Assembly: GCA_039000515.1 (NCBI GenBank)
Contig: JBCFYV010000001.1
Coordinates: forward strand, 59,578,234 to 59,642,233
Length of the DNA: 64,000 nt
From: Timema cristinae
Taxonomy: Eukaryota; Arthropoda; Insecta; Phasmatodea; Timematidae
Direction: 5' to 3'
Position 1 is the first letter of the stretch, and each line of letters begins with the position of its first letter. The position numbers were made by a program, and so were the translations under genes. Shown one piece after another: positions 24,101 through 38,200 of the stretch. The notes beneath the pieces were generated by a model that worked only from the letters and a program-made list of their open reading frames with translations, was not told the origin of the DNA and ran no database searches.

Positions 24101-27100
24101 AAAACAATTTTTACCTTTTTAATATCATTTTCACCTGCAAAAATTTTCTTTTTTAATTGACAGTTATTTTCTCATAGTATTTTGTAAAAACCGAGATTTT
24201 TTTTTTAGGAATGAAAGGATTTGAATGTTTTTTTGAATGACTATGATAAATCACGCCAAACCCTATTTTTTTGTCATTTCATACAAAAAAGATCTAATTA
24301 AAACTTTAATATTTTATATTCAAATATTTACATATTTTTATAATATTTTTACAAACTTTTAATTATTTTTATTTATATACAAAAATTTTATTAATTTAAC
24401 CTTTTATATCTATTATTTATTTTTTTCCCCTTTTTTATTACTTGCTTTGTGGATTCTATATTTTTCATTCTTGTAAATAAAAACCTTGAAACATCAAAAG
24501 TGAAAAAAACCTATCTTTTGGGGGGAAAATATTAACTGGAATTAATTAAAATGCAAGAGAGAATATGGTGTTAAGAAATTTCCCCGTCACTTCTTCTAAG
24601 TAAAAAAGTTTCACCCTACAAAAGTTGTACAAAAGGGGAAAAGTGGGGACCGGAAAAAATTGAAAAATTCTTTTTTTTAATTGTTTAAATTTTAAAGAAA
24701 AATAAAAAATTTTTATTTTTTTAAAACCCAGTGAACATTTTTGCTCAATAAAAAATGTTGGTAACAAAACTGTTCATTAAATTGGTAAAAACAACCAATT
24801 TTTAAAATTTTTATTAAATCCCTTTATCAAGAAAAAAATTTAATTATTTAAAGTATTTTTTAGGCCCACACCGGGACTTTTTTTAAAAAAAAAAAAACAT
24901 ATTGACTTCCAGGGGGTGGAATTTCATGTATATTTGAAATTTTTTAATATTTCATATGGGTTATATTGGCACTTTAATTTACACGTGTTTCTACTTACTA
25001 TCAGGCCAGTTTTTATTACCACTGTTTTACTAACAAATAGTATTTTAAGTTTTAAACCCACAAACAAACGTACTAAATTGTCATTTTTCTTTATTCAATG
25101 TAATAAAAAATTAAAAGAAAATATTTCAAAAAAACTTAATGCGGGGAATTATTTCCCTAACTGAGAGATAAAAAAATTTTTATGATAAACAAATTTATAA
25201 AAAAATATGTACCTTCAAAATGGGGTGTTTTTTTTTTTGTTTGTTCATTGGGGGCACAGAGTCCAAAATTTTAAAATAGTTAAGTATGGTTTTTACCATA
25301 AAATAAAATGTGAGATAAAGGAAAAAATTTTTAAAACTACGCCCAAAACCCAAAATGCCCTTTCCAAAAAAACCCCCCAAAGGGCCATTAGCGACTAAAA
25401 AAGGGGGGCAAAGATCATAATTTGGGGAATTTTGGGTTAAACTTTGTTATTTGCTGAAAAATTGTTATAGAAATGTTGTCTCTGTTGTGAAGAAAAATTT
25501 TTGGGAAAACCCACTGAAATACAAAATACAGAACGGGGTCCCATCTAGATCCTTAAAAATCCAACAACTATAGTTTTACTGAATGAGTAGGTCTGGGTTC
25601 GTTCTACTAAAAGAGACCCTTTTTGGAAAAGGGGGAAAAAGGAAAAATAGCGTTCAGTTGCATGCGAACACCTCTTTGTTTATCATATCGAAACCGAGAT
25701 TCGAACTAAAAATTTTTATTGGTTTGGTTCCGGTTCTCTAAACAAACATTTTAAGGGTTTCCCAGTTCTGTTTTTTTTCCGGTTTAGACACAAAAAAGGT
25801 TTCCCAGTTCTTTTGGGTTCCCTGATAGATTCCGTCCTGTTCAGGTTCATTAATTTTTTTTTAAATTTAGACAGGTTTTCTATAAATTTTGGGCTACTTT
25901 AAATGACTAAGGTTTTTCAAAAGAATAAGCCTTATATTTGTATATTTAGAGAAGTTATCCGCCTTTGCGTAAATAGAGGAAAACTTAGGAAAATAACATT
26001 TTGATAAAAATTTGTAAAATTAAACCATTTTACTACCTAATAACAATAGTGCATCCTTCAATTTGCATTTATCTTACCATCTATCCATAAAAAAAAAAAA
26101 TTTCCAAACGCATTTCTTTAACGCCCCCCATCAATAAAAGTTTTTTAAACCCATACTAAAACAAAAATAATAACCTCTGACTCTACACAAGGAACACATT
26201 TACTGAGCTATTTCCCATTTAAAAAATTGATTAAAAAATTTTTAAATTTGAATTTTCCCCCCCTCCATCTCCCCTTTACCAAAAATATAAATTTCCCCAC
26301 AACTGGCAGTTGGGGACAAAAGGCCACATGCGGGTGGATCTGACACCCCAAACTTTTGAAAAAAACTGTCAATGTTGGGTTGGCATCGGGAAAGGGACAG
26401 GGTGACCCATCTATCCGTCGGTTGGGAATTCCAGACCAGTGGTGTAAATTTAAACACCAACCCTCTCAGCCCGTGGGGACAAAAGGTGAATTGCAGCAGA
26501 AAAACCCCATGGCATTTTTAAATGCCCTTTGTTCCTCCTATTTTGGTTTCTTTTTGCACTTTATTATTCAAGTGTGGTGTGGGGGGTTGTTTTAATACTT
26601 TTTATTTGTATAAATTAAATATGGTCTAATAGGGCTTTTATTCAACTGAATTTATAACAAATTTTATTGACTGTCCCAAATTCCCCCATGTCTATGGAAA
26701 GTGGATCTAGTGAATTTTCTAATCTCAAAAAAAAGGGGTTTCCTTTCCATAAGCAGTCCCCATTTTTTTATTCCGGGAACCCCGGCCCCAGTATGGTTTT
26801 CCTAAAGGGGTAAACAGCCCCCTTAGGAAAAATGTTTTTACCTACTTTTAAAAAAAAATGTAATATACGAAAAGCCATCACCCCAAATTTTTTTTTCCTT
26901 TATCTTAATTTTTTTCTCTAGAAAGACGGAATCCTGAAGACATAATCACAAAAGCATTTTAAAACACATCGTCTTGGCGGAAACTTAAGTTGTAATTTTT
27001 TTGGCATCGTAACAAAAACTTCTTGGGAATGTTTAGGACTGCTCATAAAAAGCAAAACTAATCAGCAAAAAAAACCAAATTAAGCCTTCCTTGGTCTTGG

Positions 27101-28429
27101 TTGTTTGGGTAGATTTTATTTTTTCCAATCTTTGAAAAAATAATTTTTTTAAATTACTCCGCCAACACTCCATCTGCCCCAATGTTACCATGATAATTAA
27201 GTTACATTAATGACACCCTTTAAAAACGATGGGTATTCTTTAAGTTTAAAATTTGGGACCCATGTTGGGAGAAACTCTATTGACGTTTTTTACCATCTAT
27301 GCACCCCCCCCCTTTTTGCAAAAATTCCCAACAAAAACAAAACCCTTTGCAATATTTGCCAGTTCCTTTATTCGGAGAAATTTAAAAAAAAAGAAAAGAG
27401 GAAAAGATTTAAACACCGGGGAAAAAAAAAAAATTTGTACACTACCAAAATTTTAATAAGTCAAATTTTATTCACCTTTTAATTCCTTTTGGTATACACA
27501 TTAGACATTAAAACGAGGGGAGGCTCCGATTTGAAAGGGCATTTAAATTTTTAATAATTTTCGGGTAAGCTAAACAAATCTTCCAAAATATTAAATTTTA
27601 AAAGGGAGATATTTTTATTCCTTCATTTGCATAAGCGAATTTAGGGGGGGTATTTCAATGGGTTTTTCCACCCTCCATCGTGAAAAATGTTGGTACATTC
27701 ATATAATTTTTTGCTTGAACCTTTAAAAAATTCCAAAAACCAAATTTTTTTATTTGACATATTTTGACATAATATTTATTAAAATTAATTTTTTTAAAAC
27801 CTTTCCAAAAAACACAAGTCTATATCGTAACTGATTTTTTTAAAAATTTTAATTCAAGGCTCCAAATTTATTTAGATAACAATGAATTTATGTAAAGTTT
27901 TTATAATGCAACAAAATTTTATCTTTGAGACCAATTTAGATGATTTTTTAAAATAAAACTTTTTTTTTGTTTAACATTTTCTATAAAATAATGCAAAGAT
28001 AGCACTTTAATAAAAATTAAATTTTGATATTCTTCAAAAACAATCAGAGTTGTCATGTGTAGTTGCTACCCCCCTCCAGTTTTTTGAATACCCGGGATTT
28101 TCGATTTGGGTACTTTTTTACCACCACAACGAACAAAAAATAAATAAATATAAATAATATTTTGGGCCTTGTGTATGAATTTGATATTTTACCCCCCAAA
28201 AATTATTTTTTTTTTTTCTCCTTGGGTGCATTCTACCTTCACAGCATTAAAAATTTAAAAACAAAAATTTAATATCAAGTTTAGTGTTGACTCCCCCTAA
28301 CTTAAACAAAATGTTTTTAAAAATTATAAAAAAAAATCTAAGTAGTAAAATAAAATATATAACCTAATTGTTCCTCCCTTAACCATATTAGTATTTATTC
28401 TATTTCTAAATTATTTTAAAATTTTTAGC

Positions 28430-28690
28430 ACCGCGTCTTACTCCCCATTGGGGTTTACGCATTACCTAAGTGTAAGGTGGGTGATTGTGAGTGAAATGGG
28501 GGACCTACATTAAAAACCTGGAACCCAATCACACGGGGGCCTGGCATTCCACACATTTACAAATTCTTGTCAGGGGTAAAGGGAAGGGGTTTGTTAACCA
28601 AATAAATTTTGGGGGACCGAGGATTGAACCCCCGGCCCCAGCACAAAATCTTACACCTTTACCCCTAGACCCCCATTCCCTTACTTCTAA
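28430..28690 (-). mobile_element. tRNA-derived SINE copy (noisy)
   Basis: On the minus strand the head shows a tctaggggtaaaggtgt A-box region and gggggttcaatcctcggtcc, a good B box. The other end, read on the plus strand as tttagcaccgcgtcttac, matches the shared SINE terminus (minus-strand agtaagacgcggtgct). The central domain is poorly preserved. The tRNA head differs from that of the 6809-7069 copy, suggesting a subfamily with another tRNA ancestor. Confidence 0.65.
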
Positions 28691-30414
28691 AGAATATTAA
28701 CACACTGTGAGAAATAAAGTTTAACATTAGCCTTTCTTCGCTTTTTAATATTTCATTTGGAAAAAGTTGTCACATGTATATTTCCTATTCCTGTATTGAA
28801 TCCCCAAGTTTTTCCAAAAATAATTTTGGGTAAGGAAGGGGAAATTCAATTTGAAATCCCACATTTTATATTCGGGTTTGGAAAACTACAGGAATGAACC
28901 CAACGGCAATAGTTTTGTCAGGGCTCTAATTATGTGGGTCCCAAAAAATAAATATCAAGTCAAAGTTATGGTTTTCCGGGGGGCGGGTTTTGGATATTTG
29001 AATCCCCCCTGGGTCTACAGAAAATTTTAAGTTATCAAAATTTTTTCCCAAATCCCCCCCGTAGACGAAAACCCTTTTCCTTTATTCTCCCAATACATTA
29101 CTTCGCACACCCCCATCAATTCCTTTTGGTTTAGGGTATACCAACCATTCAGGGGAAGTAGATATAAAAAAAAAAAAACAAATTTTACTAGGTTTTGTTG
29201 GTAAAGGGGGCCCCTAACGGGGATTACAAATTTTCTTTTGGGAGAGGGGCCCCCTGATTGTCCCTAAAAGAGCATGAAAGGGGTTCTAGTTTGAAACTGC
29301 CCCTTATGCGCGATACGTCCCCGGGGAAAACCCCATTGTTAATAAAACCAAAGATAAACAAGTACAACGGAAAAACCCTCCATTCCCCCTTTGGATCACG
29401 ACACCCCCCCTTTATAAATTTCTGTCACAACATGTCGACCATAACTTGTCTAACAAAAAATTCGGGTTTTAAAACAGGGAAAGAAAGTGGGGAAAAAACG
29501 TTTTTTGAAAAAATAAAAGGAGGATCGGGGTGGGTTAAAATATCACCCTTCCGTCTCGTTGCCGTTCCGCCAATCGGCACCAGTCATCGGATAAAAAGGT
29601 AAATACCTCATTACTAGTTTATGGTTTAAAGGTCGGATATATTTCTGTTTTGAATGTCGAACGAAATGGCCCAGGTATTTTAAAGTTATGACAAGCAATG
29701 ATCCCCCCGTTGAAAAACCCATTGCCACTTTAAAGACCAATAGTAAAACAAGTTTTTGGAAAAAAACCTTGTGATTGAAATAACCCTTTTGCGTCTTGAA
29801 AAGGGGACAAGACCCCGGGTCAAAACCCCATGTCATCATGAAAAAAATTTAGAGTGGAAAGGGAAAGGCAAGGGGGTTAAACTCAAACCATTTTGCAAAA
29901 CCCCAAACGCAAAGGGAATAATACCAAAAGGGGGTAAGTCCCCAAAGCCAAGGGGGGACATCACCGTATCCCGACCCCAGGGAAAACCAAAGGGGATAAA
30001 AGTCAATATGGGGTGGTACACCAAAGACTCAGCCTAGTTTTTAAGGGCCGGGGATCTACTAGAAAAACCCTTAAAATACCAAAATTTTTGTATGTTCTTT
30101 TTAAAGGACTTTTTAGTCGCAACGTATAATACAGCCCAGGGAAAATTTATATCCACGGGGCCAATTTCCCCTTTTTAAAACGTTTTTTTATGGGGCTTGC
30201 AAGATACAAAATAAATATCTTTTTTTAAAAATACAATAAAATAAAATATTATAGAAATCCAAAATAAATAAAATTTTTTATTCAACAAAAATGAATATGC
30301 AATTTTAAGACCCTTTATACAAATTTACCCTAAATTTAAAGATAAATGACAAATAAAAAACAAAATTGGATTCATTTTTAAGCTTGGATTTAAAAACCCC
30401 AGGAAAATATATTT

Positions 30415-30510
30415 AAAATTGGGTTGTAGCCGCATCAAATGCATATCTGTGAATTGAAAAAAAACCCTACACAGGGTTCGATTCCCACGCCCGGGTGTCA
30501 TTTTAAATTT
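30415..30510 (+). mobile_element. tRNA-like sequence, SINE head or tRNA pseudogene
   Basis: Contains cacagggttcgattcccac, a clear T-arm/B-box sequence, preceded by about 60 bp compatible with the rest of a tRNA (gcatatctgtgaattg). The acceptor stem cannot be paired with confidence in this noisy sequence. A working tRNA gene is unlikely. Confidence 0.4.
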
Positions 30511-31914
30511 ACACAATATAATTAATTATGTTTTAGTAAAACATTATTTAAAAATGTTTTCTCTCTATTTTGGGGTTTATATATTTTTTTTCTTTTTTTT
30601 AAACAATATATCACGCCACCAAAAATTTGTTTTTTAAGGTGAACATTTCTTAAAATTTTGATTCTCAATGCAGCCAAAAATTTTTCCGGGGCCGGGTATG
30701 GAAATTTAAAATAGTTTTGGTGTCATGAAGGTGTGCTTGTCAACGCGAAGCTTGGGGGCAAGCAAAGGGGGTTTATCGATTTAGCTAAAAGGGATTTACC
30801 CCGGGATATGGTGTAAAAAGAAGGAAACAAAAATAAAAAGGATTACCCAAAATTTGTTGGGGGAAGGGGGGAACCCCATTTAAAAAAAAACCTTCAAAAT
30901 CCCCCGACTAGGTTTCGAGACCTAAATTCACGCATCACTAAAAACCGGGACCAATAGCAAAAGTTTTTTTTAGTCCCAATCAATCCAAAATTTACATTAC
31001 AGGGGCCAAACAATCCGATTTTTCTTAAATATAGCTTTTACTTTTTTTTTTATGTTTTTTAAAAAAACATTTGAAATTTTTTTCATTTTGTCTACTTGAA
31101 AAATATGCTTGGTTTTAAGGGAATTTTTCTTCAAGGTGGCAGGGGGGGCTCGAGAAGTTTTACATTTTTTTACGCTATTTTTTTTTGGCCAAATAAAAAT
31201 AAATATTCTCCAATAAAAACATAGAATTTTTTTTTTTGCACATTATAAACAAAAAGAATTTGAATATTTCAAAACGTTCTGGAATTTTGTCAAAAACTTC
31301 TTAAAAAAAGAGAAAAAGGTTGAAAAATTTTCCAGGACACCCTTGACAATATTCAAATTTCGAATTAATTGCAGAAACTAGCTCTATTTGCGACTTGATA
31401 AATTTTTGGGTATATTTTGGGCCAAAATTTTAATTCTAAAAAACTTTAAAAACATTGCATACTTCTGTGCATTAAGAAAATCAATCGATTTATTTTTCAA
31501 ACAAAAAATTTTTTTCACAAAAAAAACTTTTTCTTTTTATTTCTATTGATGATAAATGAAAGTTATTTGAAACAAGTCGCCTGGATTGTTTCAATGATTG
31601 CTCGAAAAGGGATGTGTGGGGCCCGGGTTGTGAAGGTTTGGGGCGCATCAAATAGTCAAAGGCACTTCCCTTCAATTCATGGATTACTTTTTTCACTTTT
31701 ATAACACACTACAAAATACGACAGTTTGTACCGTAGCAACACCATTTTCTTTTAACATCGGCCTAAAGAAAATTAAAAAAACTCCTTTTCAAGTTCATTT
31801 CCAAGAAAAAAAAACCATGTTTAAACATTTTGGTCAGACAAAAAAATAAAAATTTTAACAGCCCCAAAACCCCATTGTTGGCTACATTTTTAAGGGGCAT
31901 CATCGCTGTAGACG

Positions 31915-32230
31915 GAATGCTGAAAACCTAAGATCTGGTTAGATCGGTGACCTGTGGTCTGATTAAGTTCAATTTTGTGCGGGCGGGGGGGGTTCAACCC
32001 CAGGTCCCCACAGTTTTATTATTTCCAAACCCCTTCCTTCACCTCAAAAGAATCTTGTGAATGTGGGGAAGCGGGGCCTCCACCGGGGTTCGGATTCCAC
32101 TTTTAAATTAGGTCCTTCATTTCATCCACAATCCCCCTACCATTACACTTTGGTAATGCGTAAAACCCCCCAAAGGGGAGTAAGACGTTCTAAAAAATAA
32201 TAATAATAAAAATAATAATAAAAAAAAATT
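31915..32230 (+). mobile_element. tRNA-derived SINE copy (noisy)
   Basis: The head carries ggggttcaaccccaggtccc (B box). The body ends gcgtaaaaccccccaaagg and ggagtaagacg, followed by an (AAT)n-rich tail at about 32195-32230. The layout is the same as the family member at 6809-7069. Confidence 0.65.
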
Positions 32231-35200
32231 AAAATAAAATGGTTAGATCTATTTTGTGTGACAGTTTAAAAAAAAATATTTTTCCTAAATATTTTACAAA
32301 CTTCCTCCAAAAAACGCAAGTACCCTTCCTTAAAATTCAAACTTTTCCCCCGAACATTATGACCTAGTATAAAAAAAATACACCCCGATGGTTTGCAAAA
32401 AAATTAAAAAATTTAAAATCAAATAAAAAAATGGTCTAAGATAAAAATCAAATCTTATGCAAGGGGAACGCTTTTTTTTCCCTATTTGAAAACCACATAA
32501 ACTTGGAGTTTTTTTTACTTTCCCCAAAATTGTATAATCCCTTTTAACATATTTAAAATTCTCTTAACTGATGTGTTTTCCCATGAAGAGACACCACTTC
32601 ACCACAAAAAAAAATAGAAATATTAGCCCCTGTTGTATATCCATTACCCCCCAGGGTAATAAAAACGGATTTTGTTTTCTGTTATAATCCTTTACCTCAG
32701 TCGGGAAAAAGGATGCATATTATTTGGTTAAAAACCACCTATACCCCACACTGATTTTTTAAGCTTAACCTGAAAAAATTTACGGCTTTAATAATCCAAA
32801 GAAAATTTGGGCTTGAGCTGTCTTTTTCACAAGCCATTTGTTTTTATTTTTAAATATTTTTTTAAAGCTCATGTAAGACCTCATCTATATCTAAACCCTT
32901 TGTGCCATTTGGGAAAGGGTGTGATATTAGTTTCGGGCCTCCCATAAGTGTCACGGAATGAAGCGCTAGATCGTTTTCCCCCCCGAGTGAGAGAGCTAAT
33001 CTACTGAAAGAAGGCTTGTTAAGGTTAGTTTTTTCCCCCTTACCCCCGGGGGACACCAGTAATCTGATTCAAATCGGGGAAAAATAAACGGTTTTGTAGA
33101 GCGGTTAAAAAAATAAAACAAATTCCTTTGTGATACAGTTTGGTACTATTTTTTAATTCAACACGGTTCATCTTTCTTATAAAAAAAATTTCTTCATTCG
33201 GTAAGCAATAATTTAATATTTTAGATTTATATATTTGATCTTGGGGTAATTTAAATTCCCTTTTTAAATTGTCTCAGAATTTATAAAATAATTTATAGGT
33301 TTAGAGTTTCAAGATGAGCTGTGCCCAAAAAATTTTTTATAACAATAAAAATTTATATTATAATTTAATACACATTTAAAATAATTTTTGTAATCAAACC
33401 TTTAAAAAATTTCTTTTTTATATTTAAATAAAATTTTTCAAATAACAAATTAATTTTTGTCTCTAACTTTAAAAAATTTTCCTGTAGATTTTTTTAAAAA
33501 GTAATAAAGTAAATTAATGAAAGGAAAAAAGAACTTCGATAGATGCCGGGTAATATTTAATAACGCGTGTGTATCAATTTTTTGAGTGAAACATCCCCAA
33601 TAATTTCTCAAAAAAAAATTTTTTTATCCCCCTGAAAATTTTTTAATTTTTTTTGGGGATTTTTTAACTAATTTAATAAATTAAAAAAAATTCGGAAATA
33701 AAAAAAATGAATAGTTTGTTTATTTTCATTGACTTTGTGCGATGTCGCCACGAAAAGGGATGGATATATTACACCCCTAGGGCCCCCATGTGCGTCCAAA
33801 ACGGGGAAATTTACATATTTTGAAAAGTTTTTTTTAAATTTATTAAAACGGTTGTAAGAACAAAAAAAGGGGGTTTTTTTGACTATTTTAACTAAAGAAA
33901 AAGTTTTTCCCCTTAACCAGCAATTCATTGTGCAACATTTAACGCCGGTACTTTGAATAAAAATAAAGAGGAAACAATGTTTCTTGACATTCAAATAACA
34001 TAAATGTCAGTAAATGAAAAATTTTTAATATCCCCCTACAATGTACAAAAAATGCAAACTTTTAACACAAAAGGGGGAAAAAATTTGCTACCCAACTAAA
34101 ACCAAATTGGGAGTTCAATTTCAACTATAAAAAGTGTGTGAATTCCCCAATAAAAGGAAAGGGTTACAACATTGTTTGAAAGTTTTTTTTGAACACTTTT
34201 TTTTACTAAATCTATCTCGTATTTGGTTTCCACCACACCGACGATCCCCGGCCCCCTCGATATTTAAAGGTAGAAGCGTTTAACAAAGGCGTTTGTCAAT
34301 GTGGGGTTTAATATATTTTTTTCAAAGGAATGCGTGCATTTTTCAAACAACTTTTCACAGCTCCTTCTCAATAAGTGTTAAATGCCTTCGTCAAAAGAAA
34401 ATTAAAATGAAAAATTTTTTTTTATAACATTAAGAAACAAAATTATATACGCTATTAATACCAATTGGATTTTTGTTTCATTTTTAAAATTCTTTTTAAC
34501 ACCAACAATAATTTTATATAGAAAAACAAATGACTAGATGAGGGTTTGATTAGTTGCACACATAAACCATCTTTATAAAAATAAAACTAGATATTGTCTA
34601 CACCAATGAAAAACGAGATGAATTTGTTGATCTGAATATAACTTGAAAGCTTGTAGGTTTTTTGGGGGTCTTGAAATCCAAAGATAAAAATGGGTTAAAC
34701 CCCCCCAAAGAAAGACATCTTAATTATATCATAGGGAGTACAAACCCCAAAGGAAAACTATGATTTAACTAAAAAAAATTGTTTTGTTGTGTGGGGTTTT
34801 CGTGTGTAAAATGGCGGTGGGTGGCTTGTAGGGGGGTACAGTGGGGGGAATCAATGGAATGCAAGGGCTGGTGGGGTAGTTCGCGCTAGCTTTCCCCAGG
34901 CTGACCCAAACTATTTTTAAAAAGTAGACTGAAATTGGGAGCTGGGGTTTTTTAAAAAGGCCCCCCCCCCCCCTTGGGGTTTTTTGGGAATTTGGGACTA
35001 ACCCAAACCCCCCCCTTTAGGGGGGTTTTGAAAGGAAAAAAAAAGAGAAAAAAACAAATTTTTGGAAATTTGCTTAAAAATTTTGATTAAAATTTTTTTT
35101 ATAACATTTTTTTTCATTTTTAAAAAATTTTTTTTCAATTCCCTTTTAATTTTAAAAAAAACTTTGAGTTACTTTTATGAAGGGGATTTTTAATTTTTTT

Positions 35201-38200
35201 ATTTTTTTTCGTTTCATTTGGATACGAAAAAAATTTTAATTGCAAAAAATTTTTTTACTATAAAAATAAAAATTTTTTGTTTGAATTTTTTTTTTTTAAA
35301 AAAATAATTTTTTAGATATAATAAATAAAAACTTTTTAAAATTTAAAATTTTGAAAATTAAAATTTTTTTAGTTCTTTGGCGGGCACAGATGTTTTTTTT
35401 CTTAATTTTTCTGTAACAGTTTCCATTCCCAATGCAGAGTAATAATTTTTAAAAATTTTATTATTTCATTTTTATCTTTTTTGTAGTTTTACACAACAAG
35501 TACAAACCCATTTTTTTTTTCCAAAAATTTTTGAGTTTTTAGTAAAGTTCCTTTTAAATAAAAACGGGAAAAAACTATTTCGTGCACCGTTTCCCCCTTT
35601 TAAAAACTTTTTAAAAATACATTTTTTGGGGGGGATTTTTTTCCCCAAAAAAAATTTAAAAATTTGTACTAATGGATTTAATATAAACCCAAATTTTTGA
35701 ATAACTACCCCAAAGGGGAAAAAATAATATTTTTTTAGTGGAAGATAAACAATTTTGGGTTTTTACCTTTTTTTAAAACCAAATAGGCCCCCTTTTAAAA
35801 TTTTAAAAATTTTTCTCGATTTTTTCTCTTTAATACAAAAGGGGAATATTTTTTTCAACACATTATTGGGCCCATTTTAAGAGTTTAATTTGACAAAAAT
35901 TGGGAATTTTTAAAAAAAAACTGTTGACCTAAAGTTTAAAAATATATTAAAATCACAAAAAAATTTTTTCCCCAAAAACAAAAAACCAACTTTTCCCCTT
36001 TTTTATCCCCTTTCAGAGCATCCCCATTTTTTTAAGGGGGGGTACCCCCCTTTTTATAAAATGAAACTTTTTTTTTCATTAAAGAATTAAAAAAATTTTA
36101 ATCAGTTTGGCAATGATTTCAAAAAATATTTCACTTTTCTTCTATTTTTAAAAAAAGGCAGGGGTTTAAATTTTTTCCAACATGATGAAAAAGGAAAATT
36201 TTAAAAAAAGTAAATTTAAAGATTTTGGGAAAAAGTTCCTTAATTTGAGTCAAATAACCCAGAACCCTATATTCATAAAATTTTTTAAAAAAACCTTTTT
36301 TTTAAAAATCAGCATCAACCCTTCATTTAAAAAATTTTTTAAAAAAATTTTTCTTTTTTTTATCTTTTTTACACGTTTTGGGGAAACATCAACCCAGCGA
36401 TCAGCTCCTGCATATTTTTCCAGAAACCTTTTTTTCCAAAAAATTTTTTGGGTGATTTTCCAACTTTACTGTCCCGAGGAACGTTTCCCATTCATAAAAA
36501 AAACCCCCCAAAACCAAAAGGTTTTTTGGGGAAAAAAGTCAAGGTTTAAATGCAAGAAAAGTATCTTCAATGAATTTCATATTGCATCGAGCAGTTTTGA
36601 AATTGTTTTTTTTTTCAAGGGTCTTTTTTTCCAAAAAAAAATTTTTTAGAGCCCTTTTTTAAATTCCCAATTTCCTTTTTTTTTTAACTTGGGGATTTTT
36701 CAAAATTTTCATTTGATAAGTTCCTGATTTTAGGCCCAAAAAAAAATTTTTTCCCCCCTTTCACAATGGTTTTCTTTTGGGGAAAAACTTAAAGACATTG
36801 AAAACCCCCAAATTATGTTTCCCCAAAAATTTTAAAAAAGGTTTATTAAACCAAAAAATTTTAAAGTGGGGAGATTGAAAAAAACCCCTTTGGGGGGAAA
36901 AAATGGGGGAAAATTTAAAACTGACATTCCGGATCATTTGTTTTTTTTTGCTGCTGGTCAGCCTGAAAGTAATTTCTGTGGTAGCCCGGGGTTTCCAGGG
37001 GGCAAAAAAAAAAAAAAATATTCTGTTAAAACTCTTTGGTGCCTTAATATACCAAAAACTTTTTAAATCACCAAAAAAAATTCCCCCCTTTAGGGTTGGT
37101 TTTCTGGGTTGGGGTATTGATTCATCTATAAAATTTTCCCTTTTGAGGGCTAAGTGTGAAAAATTTTTGGGGTTTGGGGGGCCTTTTAAAAAAATTTCCC
37201 CCCAGCGCAAACTGCTTCCAAACTTCTCTTTGAAAAAGTCCTGAAGATAAAGATTCAGACAAAATGTGAAAAAAAACCAAATTCGGAAGAGTCTATTTTA
37301 AAAAACCCCCAAAAAAAACACATGGGTTTGTCTACTGAAAATATTTGACAAATCATGATTTCATTTTTTATAATACACATTTTAAAAAAATTTTTTTAAA
37401 ATTTTTTTTTCTGTTCCTTGGGGTCCCGAAGTTTTATTTTTCTTTATAAGAGCAAACTTAAAACCTATCTTTTTAAATGTACCGGGCTAACTTTTTTCGT
37501 CGGTGTGTATCAAAACATTGAAAAGGCCCCCCGGGTCTCATTGTTGAAACCCCCGTTTTTTCCCTTTTTTGTTTTCCCCAAAACCCCCAAAATTTTTGGG
37601 GGGGGGTTGGGAAATTTTGGGCATGTGTATCATGAAGAACTGGTTTATTCAAGGGGGGTTTTGGAAAAAAAACTTAGTTTGGGTTTTGGTCAAAATCAAA
37701 AATTAACATTTAAAAAGTAACAATCCCCAAAACATGGAAGGGCTTTCTTTTTACAGGGGGTGAAAAAGCTTGATTTTTTTGGGTTTAACCAGCTTTCCCC
37801 TTCCCCTTTTAAACAGATCAAATAACTTTGGGGCCCCAATCTTGTCTTTTTCCCAAGTAGACCCCGGGTTTTCCAAAAGGGTTAAAATATTTTGAAACCT
37901 TTGTTTCGGGGCTTTGGTAGTTGTGAAAAAATCCAGATTTTTAATTATTTTTTAACAAATTTTTTCGGGTTGTTTTTAAAATTTGCGAGGCTATGTATAT
38001 ACTTTTTCCCAAATTTCCCCCGAAAAAATTTTAAAATAAAAACAAAAAAATTTTTTGTTTTCGTTTTTACTATTTAAATTGGGGGAAAAAATTTGGGGAT
38101 ATCGGATACAAAGGATTTTTTTTTTAAAAAAAATTTTTTAAAGGGAAAAAACCTATTTTTTTTTTTAAATTTTCCCCTTTGGTATTTTTTTTTCTTTTTA

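Larger units (their letters stand above)
15194..26333 (-). repeat. Noisy reverse-complement copy of 1-12760
   Basis: The order of landmarks is exactly inverted. 15194 (ctcagtagattag) pairs with 12760, the palindrome at 16330-16510 with 11489-11655, the 51-bp array at 16640-17690 with 9121-11375, the SINE at 19667-19910 with 6809-7069, the MITE at 20063-20272 with 6411-6645, the tandem duplication at 20950-21190 with 5464-5693, the segment 23092-23165 with about 3350-3420, and 26265-26333 with 1-80. Differences are mainly bases changed to match a neighbour, so that homopolymer runs are lengthened, plus deletions. The copy is shorter (11.1 against 12.8 kb), largely because the minisatellite is contracted. 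Confidence 0.93.

Noticed and set aside
30415..30510. Functional tRNA gene
   Set aside because: Only the T arm is convincing; the acceptor and D arms do not pair, and similar heads occur in the SINE copies.
36182..37244. ORFs of 113 to 155 codons in the noisy contig
   Set aside because: Composition is dominated by K, F, P and G from homopolymer runs, opposite strands are open together, and no motif is recognisable.
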